From Dermatobacter hominis (lineage in GTDB: Bacteria > Actinomycetota > Acidimicrobiia > Acidimicrobiales > Microtrichaceae), in NCBI RefSeq assembly GCF_020715685.1, contig NZ_CP085840.1, positions 3,348,001-3,412,000 on the forward strand: a stretch of 64,000 nucleotides of DNA, in the 5' to 3' direction. The notes beneath the pieces were generated by a model. It ran no database searches. It saw only the letters and a program-made list of their open reading frames with translations, and was not told the origin of the DNA. Shown here in pieces: positions 43,794-51,522 of the stretch (within the stretch, counting starts at the first letter, position 1; each line of letters begins with the position of its first letter). A program made the translations under genes and the position numbers.

Positions 43794-44246
43794 TCAGGCG
43801 GCGTTGGGATCAGGGTAGGGGAGCGCCCCGTCGTGGTCCGCGATCCACTGCTTGATCTCTCTCATCATCCACTTGGTGTCGAACAGGTCCATCTGGCGCG
43901 AGATCTTCCCGTCGCCCGCGTAGGTGAGGACCGACGCCCCGGGCACGTCGTAGTAGGTGCCGTCGGGGCGCGTGCCCGGCAGGCGGTTGGCCCAGTGGTT
44001 GAGGATCACGCCGTGCTCGGTGTCGTAGGCCACCGCCGAGATCGGGAACTCCCAGTCGTCCAGCCCGGTCATCGACTCCTTCAGGAACGCCCGGATGGCG
44101 GGCAACCCGTGGCTCCACCCGTAGACCGAGTCCAGGTAGCTGGCGTCCTCGGTGAACAGGTCGCCGAGCCCCTCCCAGTCGCCGGCCTCGTGGAGCGCCC
44201 GGTGGCGTGCGTAGAAGTCGCGCAGCTCGTCCTCGCCGTAGCTCAT
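43794..44246 (-). CDS. SnoaL-like/NTF2-fold protein
   Basis: 150 residues with the cone-shaped NTF2 fold: helix DELRDFYARHRALHEAGDWEGLGDLFTEDASY, then strands with GLPAIRAFLKESM and the tail IKQWIADH. Family members are isomerases, hydrolases or ligand-binding proteins; catalytic residues cannot be assigned. Start ATG at 44246; a long hairpin lies 44 bases upstream. Confidence 0.8.
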   Translation of the reverse strand: MSYGEDELRDFYARHRALHEAGDWEGLGDLFTEDASYLDSVYGWSHGLPAIRAFLKESMTGLDDWEFPISAVAYDTEHGVILNHWANRLPGTRPDGTYYDVPGASVLTYAGDGKISRQMDLFDTKWMMREIKQWIADHDGALPYPDPNAA

Positions 44247-44289
44247 GGTCGATACCCCCTGGTCGTGGTCCTGTTCCTACTCGCCCCAC

Positions 44290-44343
44290 CCGTTCTGTGA
44301 TGCTCGATACGTCGATCCAGGCGCATCTGGCATCACAGAACGG
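44290..44343 (-). terminator. Long hairpin CCGTTCTGTGATGC / GCATCACAGAACGG
   Basis: Perfect 14-base arms, 26-base loop, 17 bases past the stop of the F420-type gene. Shares GTTCT...AGAAC ends and length with the hairpin at 6387-6435. Confidence 0.5.
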
Positions 44344-44360
44344 TCGTCGGGACGGGTGCG

Positions 44361-45203
44361 TCAGCTCCGCAGCTCGGCCACCAGCGCCGCCTGCTCGTCG
44401 AGCACCGGCAGCACGTCGTCGGCCGGCGCCGACGGGATGCGGAACACGCACTCGGTCACCCCGATCTCGGCGAAGTGCTCCAGCTTCGGTGCCGTGGGCA
44501 GCGAGCCGAACGGCACGATCTGCATCGCCTCGGGATCACGGCCGGCCGCAGCGACGGCCTCCTTGTAGCGGGGGATCGCCTCGGTGAGCCCGGCGCCGCC
44601 GATCGGGATCCACCCGTCCGCGTACTCGGCGAGGTGGGCGAACATCTTCGGGCCGGCCCCGCCGCCGATGAGCACCGGCACCGGCACGTCGGGCTTGGGC
44701 CAGGACCAGGTGTCGGGGAACGAGACGAAGTCGCCGTCGTAGCTCGCGACCTCGTCGGTCCACAGCGCCCGCATGGCCAACATGTGGTCCCGCGTGTGCT
44801 CGCGGCGGGTGCGGTACTCGACGCCGTGGTCCTCCATCTCGTCCTCGTTCCAGCCGAAGCCGATGCCGAGCTCGAACCGGCCGCCCGACAGGTTCTGCAG
44901 CGTCGCGATCGCCTTGGCGGTCACGATCGGCTCGCGCTGGGCCGGCAGGAGGATGCCGGTGCCGAGCCGGATGGTCGACGTGAGCGAGGCGGCGGCGGCG
45001 AGCGCGATCAGCGGGTCGACGCTGCGCTTGTACTCCTCGGCCAGCTGGGCGTCCCCGGTCGGGGGTGGGGTGCGCCGGCTGGTCGGGATGTGGGTGTGCT
45101 CGGGGATCCAGATCGAGTCGAAGCCCCGCTCCTCGGCGGCGACCGCGAGCTCGGTGACGGGCATCGACACGTCGGTCGAGAAGATCGTGACGCCGAAGCG
45201 CAC
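44361..45203 (-). CDS. LLM-class (F420-dependent type) oxidoreductase
   Basis: 280-residue luciferase-like TIM barrel; TIGR03619-type layout. Motifs RFGVTIFSTD at the start, GFDSIWIPEHTHIP, LSGGRFELGIGFGWNEDEM and PVLIGGGAGPKMFAHLAEYADGW are diagnostic of F420-dependent LLM proteins. These use reduced F420 or FMN to reduce or oxygenate hydrophobic substrates. GTG start with CAGGGGG ahead. Divergent from the SDR at 45326 across 122 bases. Confidence 0.9.
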   Translation of the reverse strand: MRFGVTIFSTDVSMPVTELAVAAEERGFDSIWIPEHTHIPTSRRTPPPTGDAQLAEEYKRSVDPLIALAAAASLTSTIRLGTGILLPAQREPIVTAKAIATLQNLSGGRFELGIGFGWNEDEMEDHGVEYRTRREHTRDHMLAMRALWTDEVASYDGDFVSFPDTWSWPKPDVPVPVLIGGGAGPKMFAHLAEYADGWIPIGGAGLTEAIPRYKEAVAAAGRDPEAMQIVPFGSLPTAPKLEHFAEIGVTECVFRIPSAPADDVLPVLDEQAALVAELRS

Positions 45204-45325
45204 CGGTGGAACCCCCTGGTCTGGCGATCGTCGGACGGTGCGGGGCGTGCTCGACGGTGGCCCGCACCGGGCGCGGAGCGTACCGGGTTTGTGCCAGATG
45301 TGACGGGGTGTCAGATTTTCGGGCC

Positions 45326-46234
45326 ATGGGAATCTGTGACGGACGAGTCGTGATCGTGACCGGTGCCGGCCGGGGCCTCGGGCGGGCCCACGCCCTGGCC
45401 TTCGCCGAGCAGGGCGCCAAGGTGGTGGTGAACGACCTCGGCGTCGCGCAGGACGGCTCCGACCCGTCCGACACCCCGGCCCAGCAGGTGGTCGACGAGA
45501 TCGTGGCCGCTGGCGGGGAGGCGATCACCTCGAGCCACGACGTCGCCGACTGGGACGCCGCCGGCGAGATGGTGCAGTCCGCGATCGACACGTTCGGCGG
45601 GCTCGACGTGGTGGTCAACAACGCCGGCATCGTCCGGGACCGCATGTTCGTGAACTCCGAGCAGTCCGAGTGGGAGGCCGTGCTGCGCGTGCACGTCATG
45701 GGCCACGCCGCGCCGTCCCGCCACGCCGCGACCTACTGGCGGGCGCGCTCGAAGGCCGGCGAGCCGGTCGACGCCCGCATCATCAACACCTCGTCGGGTG
45801 CCGGCCTCATGGGGTCGATCGCCCAGGCCGCGTACTCGGCCGCCAAGGGCGCCATCGCCAGCCTGACGCTGGTCCAGGCGGCCGAGCTGGGCCGCATCGG
45901 CGTGACCGCCAACGCCCTGGCGCCCGCGGCACGCACCCGCATGACCGAGGAGGCCTTCGCCGACATGATGGCCGAGGTCGACGAGGGCGCCTTCGACGCC
46001 ATGGCACCCGAGAACGTCTCGCCGCTCGTCGTGTGGCTGGGATCGCCCGAGTCGGCCGACGTCACCGGTCGGGTGTTCGAGGTCGAGGGCGGGATCATCG
46101 GCATCGCCGAGGGCTTCCGCCACGGGCCGCGCTTCGACAAGGGCGCCCGGTGGGACCCGGCCGAGGTCGGTCCCGTCGTCGCCGACCTCCTGCAGGAGGC
46201 CACGCCGCCGACCCCGGTGTACGGCGCCGGCTGA
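45326..46234 (+). CDS. SDR of the MFE-2/17-beta-HSD type 4 group, 3-hydroxyacyl-CoA dehydrogenase-like
   Basis: 302 residues. [29 protein letters not shown], with the long [16 protein letters not shown] helix and the [17 protein letters not shown] segment, is the pattern of the dehydrogenase domain of peroxisomal multifunctional enzyme 2 and mycobacterial Hsd4B/ChsB1-like proteins. Ser in NTSSGAG, Tyr-x3-Lys in [10 protein letters not shown] likely step is oxidation of a 3-hydroxyacyl-CoA in side-chain or fatty acid oxidation. In the promoter region TGAC-GGGGT-GTCA (45301-45313) could be an operator; low confidence. Confidence 0.9.
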   Translation: MGICDGRVVIVTGAGRGLGRAHALAFAEQGAKVVVNDLGVAQDGSDPSDTPAQQVVDEIVAAGGEAITSSHDVADWDAAGEMVQSAIDTFGGLDVVVNNAGIVRDRMFVNSEQSEWEAVLRVHVMGHAAPSRHAATYWRARSKAGEPVDARIINTSSGAGLMGSIAQAAYSAAKGAIASLTLVQAAELGRIGVTANALAPAARTRMTEEAFADMMAEVDEGAFDAMAPENVSPLVVWLGSPESADVTGRVFEVEGGIIGIAEGFRHGPRFDKGARWDPAEVGPVVADLLQEATPPTPVYGAG

Positions 46235-46376
46235 GCCGCTCGGCGGCCGCGCCGCCCGCCTCCGCTGGCCGGGGTGGGTGAGCCCAGGCTCCTGCTGCGC
46301 TGCCGACCGTGGGTGTGTACCGTTTGGGGCGAAGCGCGCACCCGCACGGGGCGCGACCGACCCAGGGAGCACCACC

Positions 46377-46781
46377 ATGTCCCAGCCCCGCCGGCGCATG
46401 TTCGCGTCCAAGATCCACCGCGCCACCGTGACGGGCGCGGATGTCGACTACGAGGGGTCGGTCACGATCGACCGCGACCTCCTCGACGCCGCCGGGATCC
46501 TCGAGTGGGAGGAGGTGCAGGTGTGGGACGTCACCAACGGCGCCCGGCTCGCCACCTACGCCATCGCCGGTGAGCGCGGCAGCGGCGACATCTGCATCAA
46601 CGGCGCCGCCGCCCACCTCGTCCGGCCGGGCGACCTGGTCATCCTGGCGACGTTCGTCGACCTCGACGACGACGCCGCCCGCGACCACACGCCGACCGTC
46701 GTGTTCGTCGACGAGGCCAACCGCGTGCGCGAGCAGCGCGCCGAGGTCGCCGGGCCGGCGCCCTCCCCGTCGCTCAACTGA
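46377..46781 (+). CDS. panD: Aspartate 1-decarboxylase
   Basis: Makes beta-alanine for pantothenate and CoA by decarboxylating aspartate. 134 residues; the self-cleavage site is the Gly27-Ser28 bond in DYEGSVTID, generating the pyruvoyl cofactor from the Ser. The motifs [14 protein letters not shown] and [20 protein letters not shown] are standard. A four-stem terminator hairpin follows before the convergent thiolase. Confidence 0.95.
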   Translation: MSQPRRRMFASKIHRATVTGADVDYEGSVTIDRDLLDAAGILEWEEVQVWDVTNGARLATYAIAGERGSGDICINGAAAHLVRPGDLVILATFVDLDDDAARDHTPTVVFVDEANRVREQRAEVAGPAPSPSLN

Positions 46782-46795
46782 CCCCGGACGCGGAA

Positions 46796-46839
46796 CTGGC
46801 TGTCGTTCTGCCGGTCGGGACCGGCAGAACGACAGCCAG
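46796..46839. terminator. Strong terminator hairpin between panD and thiolase
   Basis: Perfect 20-base arms (CTGGCTGTCGTTCTGCCGGT and ACCGGCAGAACGACAGCCAG) with loop CGGG, between convergent stops. Its arms contain the GTTCTG/CAGAAC element also seen at 44290. Confidence 0.8.
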
Positions 46840-46859
46840 AACGGCGTGTCGGGGGGTGG

Positions 46860-48059
46860 TCAGCTGAGGCGCTCGACCACCATGGCCATGCCCTGGCCGC
46901 CGCCGACGCACATCGTCTCCACGCCGAACGTCTTGTCCGACTCCTGGAGGTTGTGGATCAGCGTCGTCATGATGCGGGCGCCGGTCATGCCGAACGGGTG
47001 GCCGAGGGCGATCGAGCCGCCGCGGGTGTTCAGCTTCTCCATCGGGATGCCGAGCTGGCGGGCCGACGGCAGCACCTGGGCGGCGAAGGCCTCGTTGATC
47101 TCGAACAGGTCGATGTCGTCGATCGACATGCCGGCCCGGCCGAGCGCCTTCTTGACGGCCTCGACGGGACCGAGGCCCATGATCTCGGGGTTCAGGCCGG
47201 TGGCGGCCGACGAGATGATGCGGGCGAGCGGCGTGAGGCCGAGGGCCTTGGCCTTGGTGTCGCTCATGACGACCACGGCGGCGGCGCCGTCGTTCAGCGG
47301 GCAGGCGTTGCCCGCGGTCACGGTGCCGTCGGGGCGGAACACCGGGGCCAGCGTGCTGATCTTCTCGTACGTGGTGCCGGGGCGGATGCCGTCGTCCTTG
47401 GTGACGATGCCGTCGGGCGTGGTCACCGGCGTGATCTCGGCCTCCCAGTAGCCGCTGTTGAGGCTCTCCTCGGCGAGGTTCTGGCTGCGGACGGCGAACT
47501 CGTCCTGGTCCTGGCGGCTGACGTCCTCGAGCTGCGCGACGTTCTCGGCCGTCTGGCCCATCGCGAGGTACATGTCGGGCAGGCCCTTCTGAGGCTCCCA
47601 CTTGGGGGCGCCACCGGCGGCGCGCTCGGACGAGTGGGCCTCGGCGTCGGCGAACAGCGGGTTCTTCGGCCCGTCGGCCATGCCGAAGGGGAAGCGGCTG
47701 GCGGTCTCGACGCCGCCGGCGATGAAGACGTCGCCGTCGCCGGCCTTGACCGCGTGGGCGGCCATGCGGATCGTCATCAGCGACGACGAGCAGTAGCGGT
47801 TGACGGTCGCGCCGGGGACGTCGTCCAGGCCGGCGAGCACCGCGGCGACGCGGGCGATGTTGTGGCCGGACTCACCGGCGGGCTGGCCGCAGCCCCACAG
47901 GACGTCCTCGATCTCGGTGCGGTCGAGCTCGGGCACCTTGGCGAGTACGGCCTCGATGATGTGGGCGGAGAGGTCGTCGGGGCGCAGGTCCTTCAGCGAG
48001 CCCTTGGACATGCGTCCGATCGGCGTACGGGCGGTGGCGACGATCACGGCCTCGGTCAT
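46860..48059 (-). CDS. Thiolase (acetyl-CoA acetyltransferase)
   Basis: 399 residues, FadA-type: nucleophile Cys90 (NRYCSSSLMT), His in GHPFGMTGAR, Cys in TMCVGGGQGM. The lineup NEAFAAQVLPSARQLG and long loop RASSERAAGGAPKWEP-like region match thiolases of the FadA6 style in actinobacterial steroid ring catabolism, but the assignment to FadA6 is tentative. A palindrome 62-79 bases upstream of its ATG may be an operator. Ends near a strong terminator. Confidence 0.92.
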   Translation of the reverse strand: MTEAVIVATARTPIGRMSKGSLKDLRPDDLSAHIIEAVLAKVPELDRTEIEDVLWGCGQPAGESGHNIARVAAVLAGLDDVPGATVNRYCSSSLMTIRMAAHAVKAGDGDVFIAGGVETASRFPFGMADGPKNPLFADAEAHSSERAAGGAPKWEPQKGLPDMYLAMGQTAENVAQLEDVSRQDQDEFAVRSQNLAEESLNSGYWEAEITPVTTPDGIVTKDDGIRPGTTYEKISTLAPVFRPDGTVTAGNACPLNDGAAAVVVMSDTKAKALGLTPLARIISSAATGLNPEIMGLGPVEAVKKALGRAGMSIDDIDLFEINEAFAAQVLPSARQLGIPMEKLNTRGGSIALGHPFGMTGARIMTTLIHNLQESDKTFGVETMCVGGGQGMAMVVERLS

Positions 48060-48120
48060 GGCGTTTCCCCTTGTGAGCGACCCGGGTCCCCCCGGTCGGC
48101 GTCCAGCTGTGGTCCTGGCA

Positions 48121-48138
48121 GGTTACCCACGGGTAACC
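48121..48138. promoter_or_regulatory. Palindrome GGTTACCC-AC-GGGTAACC, candidate operator
   Basis: Perfect 8-base arms with two-base centre, 62 bases upstream of the thiolase start. Symmetric TTACC...GGTAA palindromes are typical of TetR-family sites in lipid metabolism. Confidence 0.5.
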
Positions 48139-48175
48139 GGGGCGCCCAATCGACGGTCGGACACGAACGCGGCGG

Positions 48176-48718
48176 TCAGGACGGGGTGACGCTCAGCGCG
48201 ACCTCCCAGGTCCAGGTGGGGTCCGACGCGTTCGTGCAGGTCACCGTGACGCCGTCCTCGGGACCTGGCGAGGTCCACTCGACGACGAACTGGTTGGAGC
48301 CGGTGATCGGGACGCCCGTGTAGCCCGTGACCGTGCCGCCGCCGTGCACGCCTGCGTCGCACGTCGCGACCGCGCCCCCACCGATCTGGACGTTCTCCGC
48401 AACGAGCTGGACGATCGACCTCGCGGCCCCGTCCGACGAGACCGCCGGGGACTGCACGCCCGGGGTGAGCTGTCCCGTCCAGGTGCGCCCGCTCGGCCCG
48501 TCGTCGACGCGGACCAGGATCTCGCCGTCCCGACAGTCCTTGTTGGCGGTCCAGCGGATGTCGCCGTCGCCGGTGCGGACGCAGAGGAAGGCCTGGTCGA
48601 CGCTGATCGAGCCGTCCGCGTTCTTCTGGCACGCCGCGGCGCCGGTGCCGAGCAGCAGCAGGGCGCCGAGCGCGACGGCGGCGCGGCGGACGGGGCGGGG
48701 GAGCGGTCGTACGGGCAC
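48176..48718 (-). CDS. Exported or lipoprotein-like protein, unknown function
   Basis: 180 residues. Signal peptide with RPVRRAAVALGALLLLGTGAAAC; the Cys could be lipidated (AAAC). The mature part has Cys pairs (AFLCVRTGDG, NKDCRDG, ATCDAG, VTCTNAS) and a probable beta-sandwich ending VALSVTPS. No domain recognised. GTG start. Between the MaoC gene (upstream, 88 bases) and thiolase. Confidence 0.68.
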   Translation of the reverse strand: MPVRPLPRPVRRAAVALGALLLLGTGAAACQKNADGSISVDQAFLCVRTGDGDIRWTANKDCRDGEILVRVDDGPSGRTWTGQLTPGVQSPAVSSDGAARSIVQLVAENVQIGGGAVATCDAGVHGGGTVTGYTGVPITGSNQFVVEWTSPGPEDGVTVTCTNASDPTWTWEVALSVTPS

Positions 48719-48806
48719 GGGAGCCTCCGGGGCAGGACGGTTCCCACGATCATCGGCACGACGGCCCAGAACCTGAGTGACCTGGGCGTCACCCGGCTCG
48801 ACCCGC

Positions 48807-49280
48807 TCAGGGGAAGAAGCGGCTGACCGTGTCGGCCACGCAGGCCGGCTTGGCGTCGGGTGTGCCCTCGCCTGCGAGGTCGCGCTCGACGGTCACGCGC
48901 ACGGTGACCTGCACGCCGCCCTTCTCCTCGGATGCGGCGACGACCTCGCCCCTGGCCCGCACCCGGGAGCCGACGGGGACCGGCGCGGGGAACCGCACCT
49001 TGTCGAGGCCCACGTTCACACCCATCGAGAACGCCTCGACGGTCAGCAGCTCCGGCAGGAAGAGGTTCACCATCGACAGCGTGAGGTAGCCGTGGGCGAT
49101 GGGGCCGCCGAACGGCGACTCGGCCGTCGCCCGCTCGACGTCGACGTGGATCCACTGGAAGTCGCCGGTGGCCTCGGCGAACTCGTTGACCCGGTCCTGG
49201 GTGACGTCGACCCAGTCGGTGCTGCCCAGGTCGGCGCCGACCATGTCGAGCAGGGCGGCGGGTTCTGCGACGGTCGTCAT
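48807..49280 (-). CDS. MaoC-family (R)-specific enoyl-CoA hydratase, Rv0130-like
   Basis: 157-residue hotdog hydratase that adds water to 2-enoyl-CoA. The hydratase motif is DFQWIHVDVERA with catalytic Asp40 and His45, then GPIAHGYLTLSMV and the NVGLDKVRFPAPVPVGSRVR strand. The last motif and overall length resemble HtdZ (Rv0130) of M. tuberculosis from memory. Start ATG at 49280, 20 bases from the SDR stop upstream, so it is in the same operon. Confidence 0.9.
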   Translation of the reverse strand: MTTVAEPAALLDMVGADLGSTDWVDVTQDRVNEFAEATGDFQWIHVDVERATAESPFGGPIAHGYLTLSMVNLFLPELLTVEAFSMGVNVGLDKVRFPAPVPVGSRVRARGEVVAASEEKGGVQVTVRVTVERDLAGEGTPDAKPACVADTVSRFFP

Positions 49281-49300
49281 GGCTCGGCTCCTCGGTGCGG

Positions 49301-50086
49301 TCAGGGGTGCTGGCTGGAGACGGCGAGGACCTCGCCGGTCATGTAGCTGGACAGGTCGCTGGCCAGGAAGACCATCACGTTGGCGATCTCCCACGGCTCG
49401 GCGGCGCGGCCGAAGGCCTCCTTGGCGGTCAGCTCCTCGAGCAGGCCCGGGGGCGTGACCTTGGCGAGGTTGGCGTGCATGGCCAGGCTGGGGCTCACGG
49501 CGTTGATGCGCACGCCGTGCTCGGCGGCCTCCATCGCGGCGGACCGGGTCAGGGCCATCACGCCGGCCTTCGCCGCGGCGTAGTGCGACTGGCGCTCCTG
49601 CGCCCGCCACCCGAGGACCGAGGCGTTGTTCACGACCGCTCCCGAGCCCTGCTCGTACATGACCGGCAGGACGGCCCGGAGGCACTTGAACGTGCCGGTC
49701 AGCGTCACCCCGATGACCTTGTCCCACTCCTCGTCGGTGAGCTCGGTGACCAGGCCGTTGCCGCCGAGGCCTGCGTTGTTCATCCAGACGTCGATGCCAC
49801 CCATCTCGCCCATGGCGGTGACGACCAGGCCCCGCACGTCGGCGTCGTCGGTGACGTTGCACACGACCGCCGGCGGCCGCACGCCGAACTCCTCGTCGAG
49901 CGCATCGGCGGTCTCGCCGATGCGGCGCTCGTGCGCGTCGGAGATCACGATCTCGGCGCCTTCGAGCAGGCAGCGGCGCGCCAGCGCGCCGCCGATGCCG
50001 GTGCCGGCGGCCGCGGTGATCACCACGCGCTTGCCGTCGAGCAGGCCGCGCCCGGGCGGTTCGGTGGGAGTGGGCTGTGCGGGCAT
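49301..50086 (-). CDS. ipdF: SDR, IpdF-like dehydrogenase
   Basis: 261 residues. TAAAGTGIGGALARRCLLEGAEIVISDAHERR is a specific N-terminal pattern that I associate with IpdF (Rv3559c), an SDR of the HIP steps in steroid degradation; other motifs are MNNAGLGGNG, Ser in NNASVLGW, Tyr-x3-Lys in HYAAAKAGV. The neighbour upstream is FadE30-like, as in M. tuberculosis where fadE30 and ipdF are adjacent. Symbol is proposed from resemblance and synteny, not proven. Confidence 0.82.
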   Translation of the reverse strand: MPAQPTPTEPPGRGLLDGKRVVITAAAGTGIGGALARRCLLEGAEIVISDAHERRIGETADALDEEFGVRPPAVVCNVTDDADVRGLVVTAMGEMGGIDVWMNNAGLGGNGLVTELTDEEWDKVIGVTLTGTFKCLRAVLPVMYEQGSGAVVNNASVLGWRAQERQSHYAAAKAGVMALTRSAAMEAAEHGVRINAVSPSLAMHANLAKVTPPGLLEELTAKEAFGRAAEPWEIANVMVFLASDLSSYMTGEVLAVSSQHP

Positions 50087-50099
50087 CGTGGGTCGCTCC

Positions 50100-50238
50100 T
50101 CAGCGCGGTTCGCGAGGGAGCCCCAGGGCCCACGTCCGCCGACCCCGCCCAGCCACCCCGGACATCGGCCTCGGACTTCCGAAGGGAAGGGGTCCGCTCG
50201 TCATCGTGGTTCCCTCGGAAGTCCGAGGGCCCTTTCTC
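50100..50238 (-). repeat. 3'-end element at acyl-CoA dehydrogenase gene with ghost C-terminus
   Basis: The real gene end encodes ALGLPREPR and a stop at 50201. Exactly 101 bases further, at 50100-50132, the same nine residues and stop are encoded again with different codons (24 of 32 bases identical). The intervening spacer ends in the same 20 bases as at the thiolase (50131-50150 here on the minus strand). The first copy uses unusual codons (ATA, GGA, GAA, AGG). An 18-base hairpin stem (50170-50188 with 50210-50227) spans the stop. Confidence 0.78.
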
Positions 50239-51427
50239 CTATCAGGTTCTTCTGGATCTCGTTCGAGCCGCCGTAGATGGTGTCGGAGCGGCTGAAGAAG
50301 AAGAGCTTGTGCAGCGGCGACATCTCGAGGTCGCCGGCGTCGCCCTCCTCGGCCGCCGAGTAGCGCGTGAGCAGGGCCTCGGGGCCGACGACGTCCATGG
50401 CCAGCTCGCCCATGTCCCGGTGCAGGTTCGCCCAGTAGAGCTTGTTGATCATCGCCTCCCGGGGGAGCGCGACGTTCTCGTCGACGCGGAGGGCCCGGAC
50501 CGCGTTCCAGCGCATGATCCGCACGCGGATCCAGAGGTCGGCGAGCCGCTGCCGCACGACCGGGTCGGCGATCGAACCCGTGCGCCGGGCCGCGTCGGTG
50601 ATCTCGCCCAGCTCGCGGTCGAACGCCATCTGCTGGCCGAGCGTGAGCACGCCCCGCTCGAACGCCAGCGTGCCCATCGCGACCTTCCACCCGTCGCCGG
50701 GCGCGCCGACGACCAGGTCGGCGGCGGTGCGGGCGCCGTCGAAGAACACCTCGTTGAACTCGGCGGTGCCGGTGATCTGGCGGATGGGCCGCACCTCGAT
50801 CCCGGGCTGGTCCATCGGGACGAGGAGGTACGACAGGCCCTTGTGGCGTGAGGAGCCCTCCTCGGTCCGGGCGACCACGAAGCACCAGTCCGACCACTGC
50901 GCGAGCGAGGTCCAGACCTTCTGCCCGTCGATCACCCACTCGTCGCCCTCGAGCCGCGCCCGCGTCGAGACGTTGGCCAGGTCGGAGCCCGCGTTGGGCT
51001 CGGAGTAGCCCTGGCACCAGAACTCGGTGCCGGACACGATCCCGGGCAGGAACCGCTGCTGGATCTCCGGCGAGGCGAAGTGCACGAGCGTGGGACCGAG
51101 CAGGCCCTCGCCGATCAGGCCGGCGCGACCGGGACCGCCGGCCCGGGCGTACTCCTCGTGGAACGCGACCTCCAGGTGCAGGGGCAGGCCGCGCCCGCCG
51201 TGCTCGACGGGCCAGCCGACGCAGGTCCAGCCGCCGGAGGCGAGCTCCCGCTCCCACTCCATCCGCTCCCGGACGAAGGCGTGCTCGTCGCCGGGTCCAC
51301 CCCGGTGGCGCAGGATCTCGAAGTCGCCCCGCAGGTGCTCGGCCATCCAGTCGGCGACCTCCTCGCGGAACTCGCGTTCGGAGGGGACGGCCGATCCGTC
51401 GGTGGTCTGGGCCCGGGTGGTCTCCAC
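50201..51427 (-). CDS. fadE30: Acyl-CoA dehydrogenase, FadE30-like
   Basis: 408 residues. Conserved FAD and active-site segments: WCQGYSEPNAGSDLANVSTRA, VIDGQKVWTSLAQ, ITGTAEFNEVFFDGARTAADLVVGAPGDGWKVAMGTLAFERGV-type region (seen from 50650 to 50760), and SDTIYGGSNEIQKN. The string TAEFNEVFFD and the family ending resemble FadE30 (Rv3560c), which works on the HIC-CoA steroid intermediate; this is recollection plus synteny with the IpdF-like gene. GTG start at 51427. The final 15 codons come from the repeated element described separately. Confidence 0.88.
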   Translation of the reverse strand: METTRAQTTDGSAVPSEREFREEVADWMAEHLRGDFEILRHRGGPGDEHAFVRERMEWERELASGGWTCVGWPVEHGGRGLPLHLEVAFHEEYARAGGPGRAGLIGEGLLGPTLVHFASPEIQQRFLPGIVSGTEFWCQGYSEPNAGSDLANVSTRARLEGDEWVIDGQKVWTSLAQWSDWCFVVARTEEGSSRHKGLSYLLVPMDQPGIEVRPIRQITGTAEFNEVFFDGARTAADLVVGAPGDGWKVAMGTLAFERGVLTLGQQMAFDRELGEITDAARRTGSIADPVVRQRLADLWIRVRIMRWNAVRALRVDENVALPREAMINKLYWANLHRDMGELAMDVVGPEALLTRYSAAEEGDAGDLEMSPLHKLFFFSRSDTIYGGSNEIQKNLIGERALGLPREPR

Positions 51428-51448
51428 GGGCCACGACGATAGATGGAA

Positions 51449-51463
51449 CTGACGACCCGTCAG
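51449..51463. promoter_or_regulatory. Palindrome CTGACG-ACC-CGTCAG between divergent genes
   Basis: Perfect 6-base arms with 3-base centre, 22 bases upstream of the acyl-CoA dehydrogenase start and 60 upstream of the esterase. Candidate operator of a TetR-type regulator. Confidence 0.45.
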
Positions 51464-51522
51464 AAAGCGAGCGCGGGGCGGGAGCCCCGGCGCTCGGTCA
51501 CCGCGCTCGTACACTCGTCGCC

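Noticed and set aside
50100-50200. Alternative end of the acyl-CoA dehydrogenase (frameshift) at 50100
   Set aside because: The frame reaching 50201 already gives a complete family C-terminus; the downstream copy is in another frame and is best seen as a ghost of the old end.
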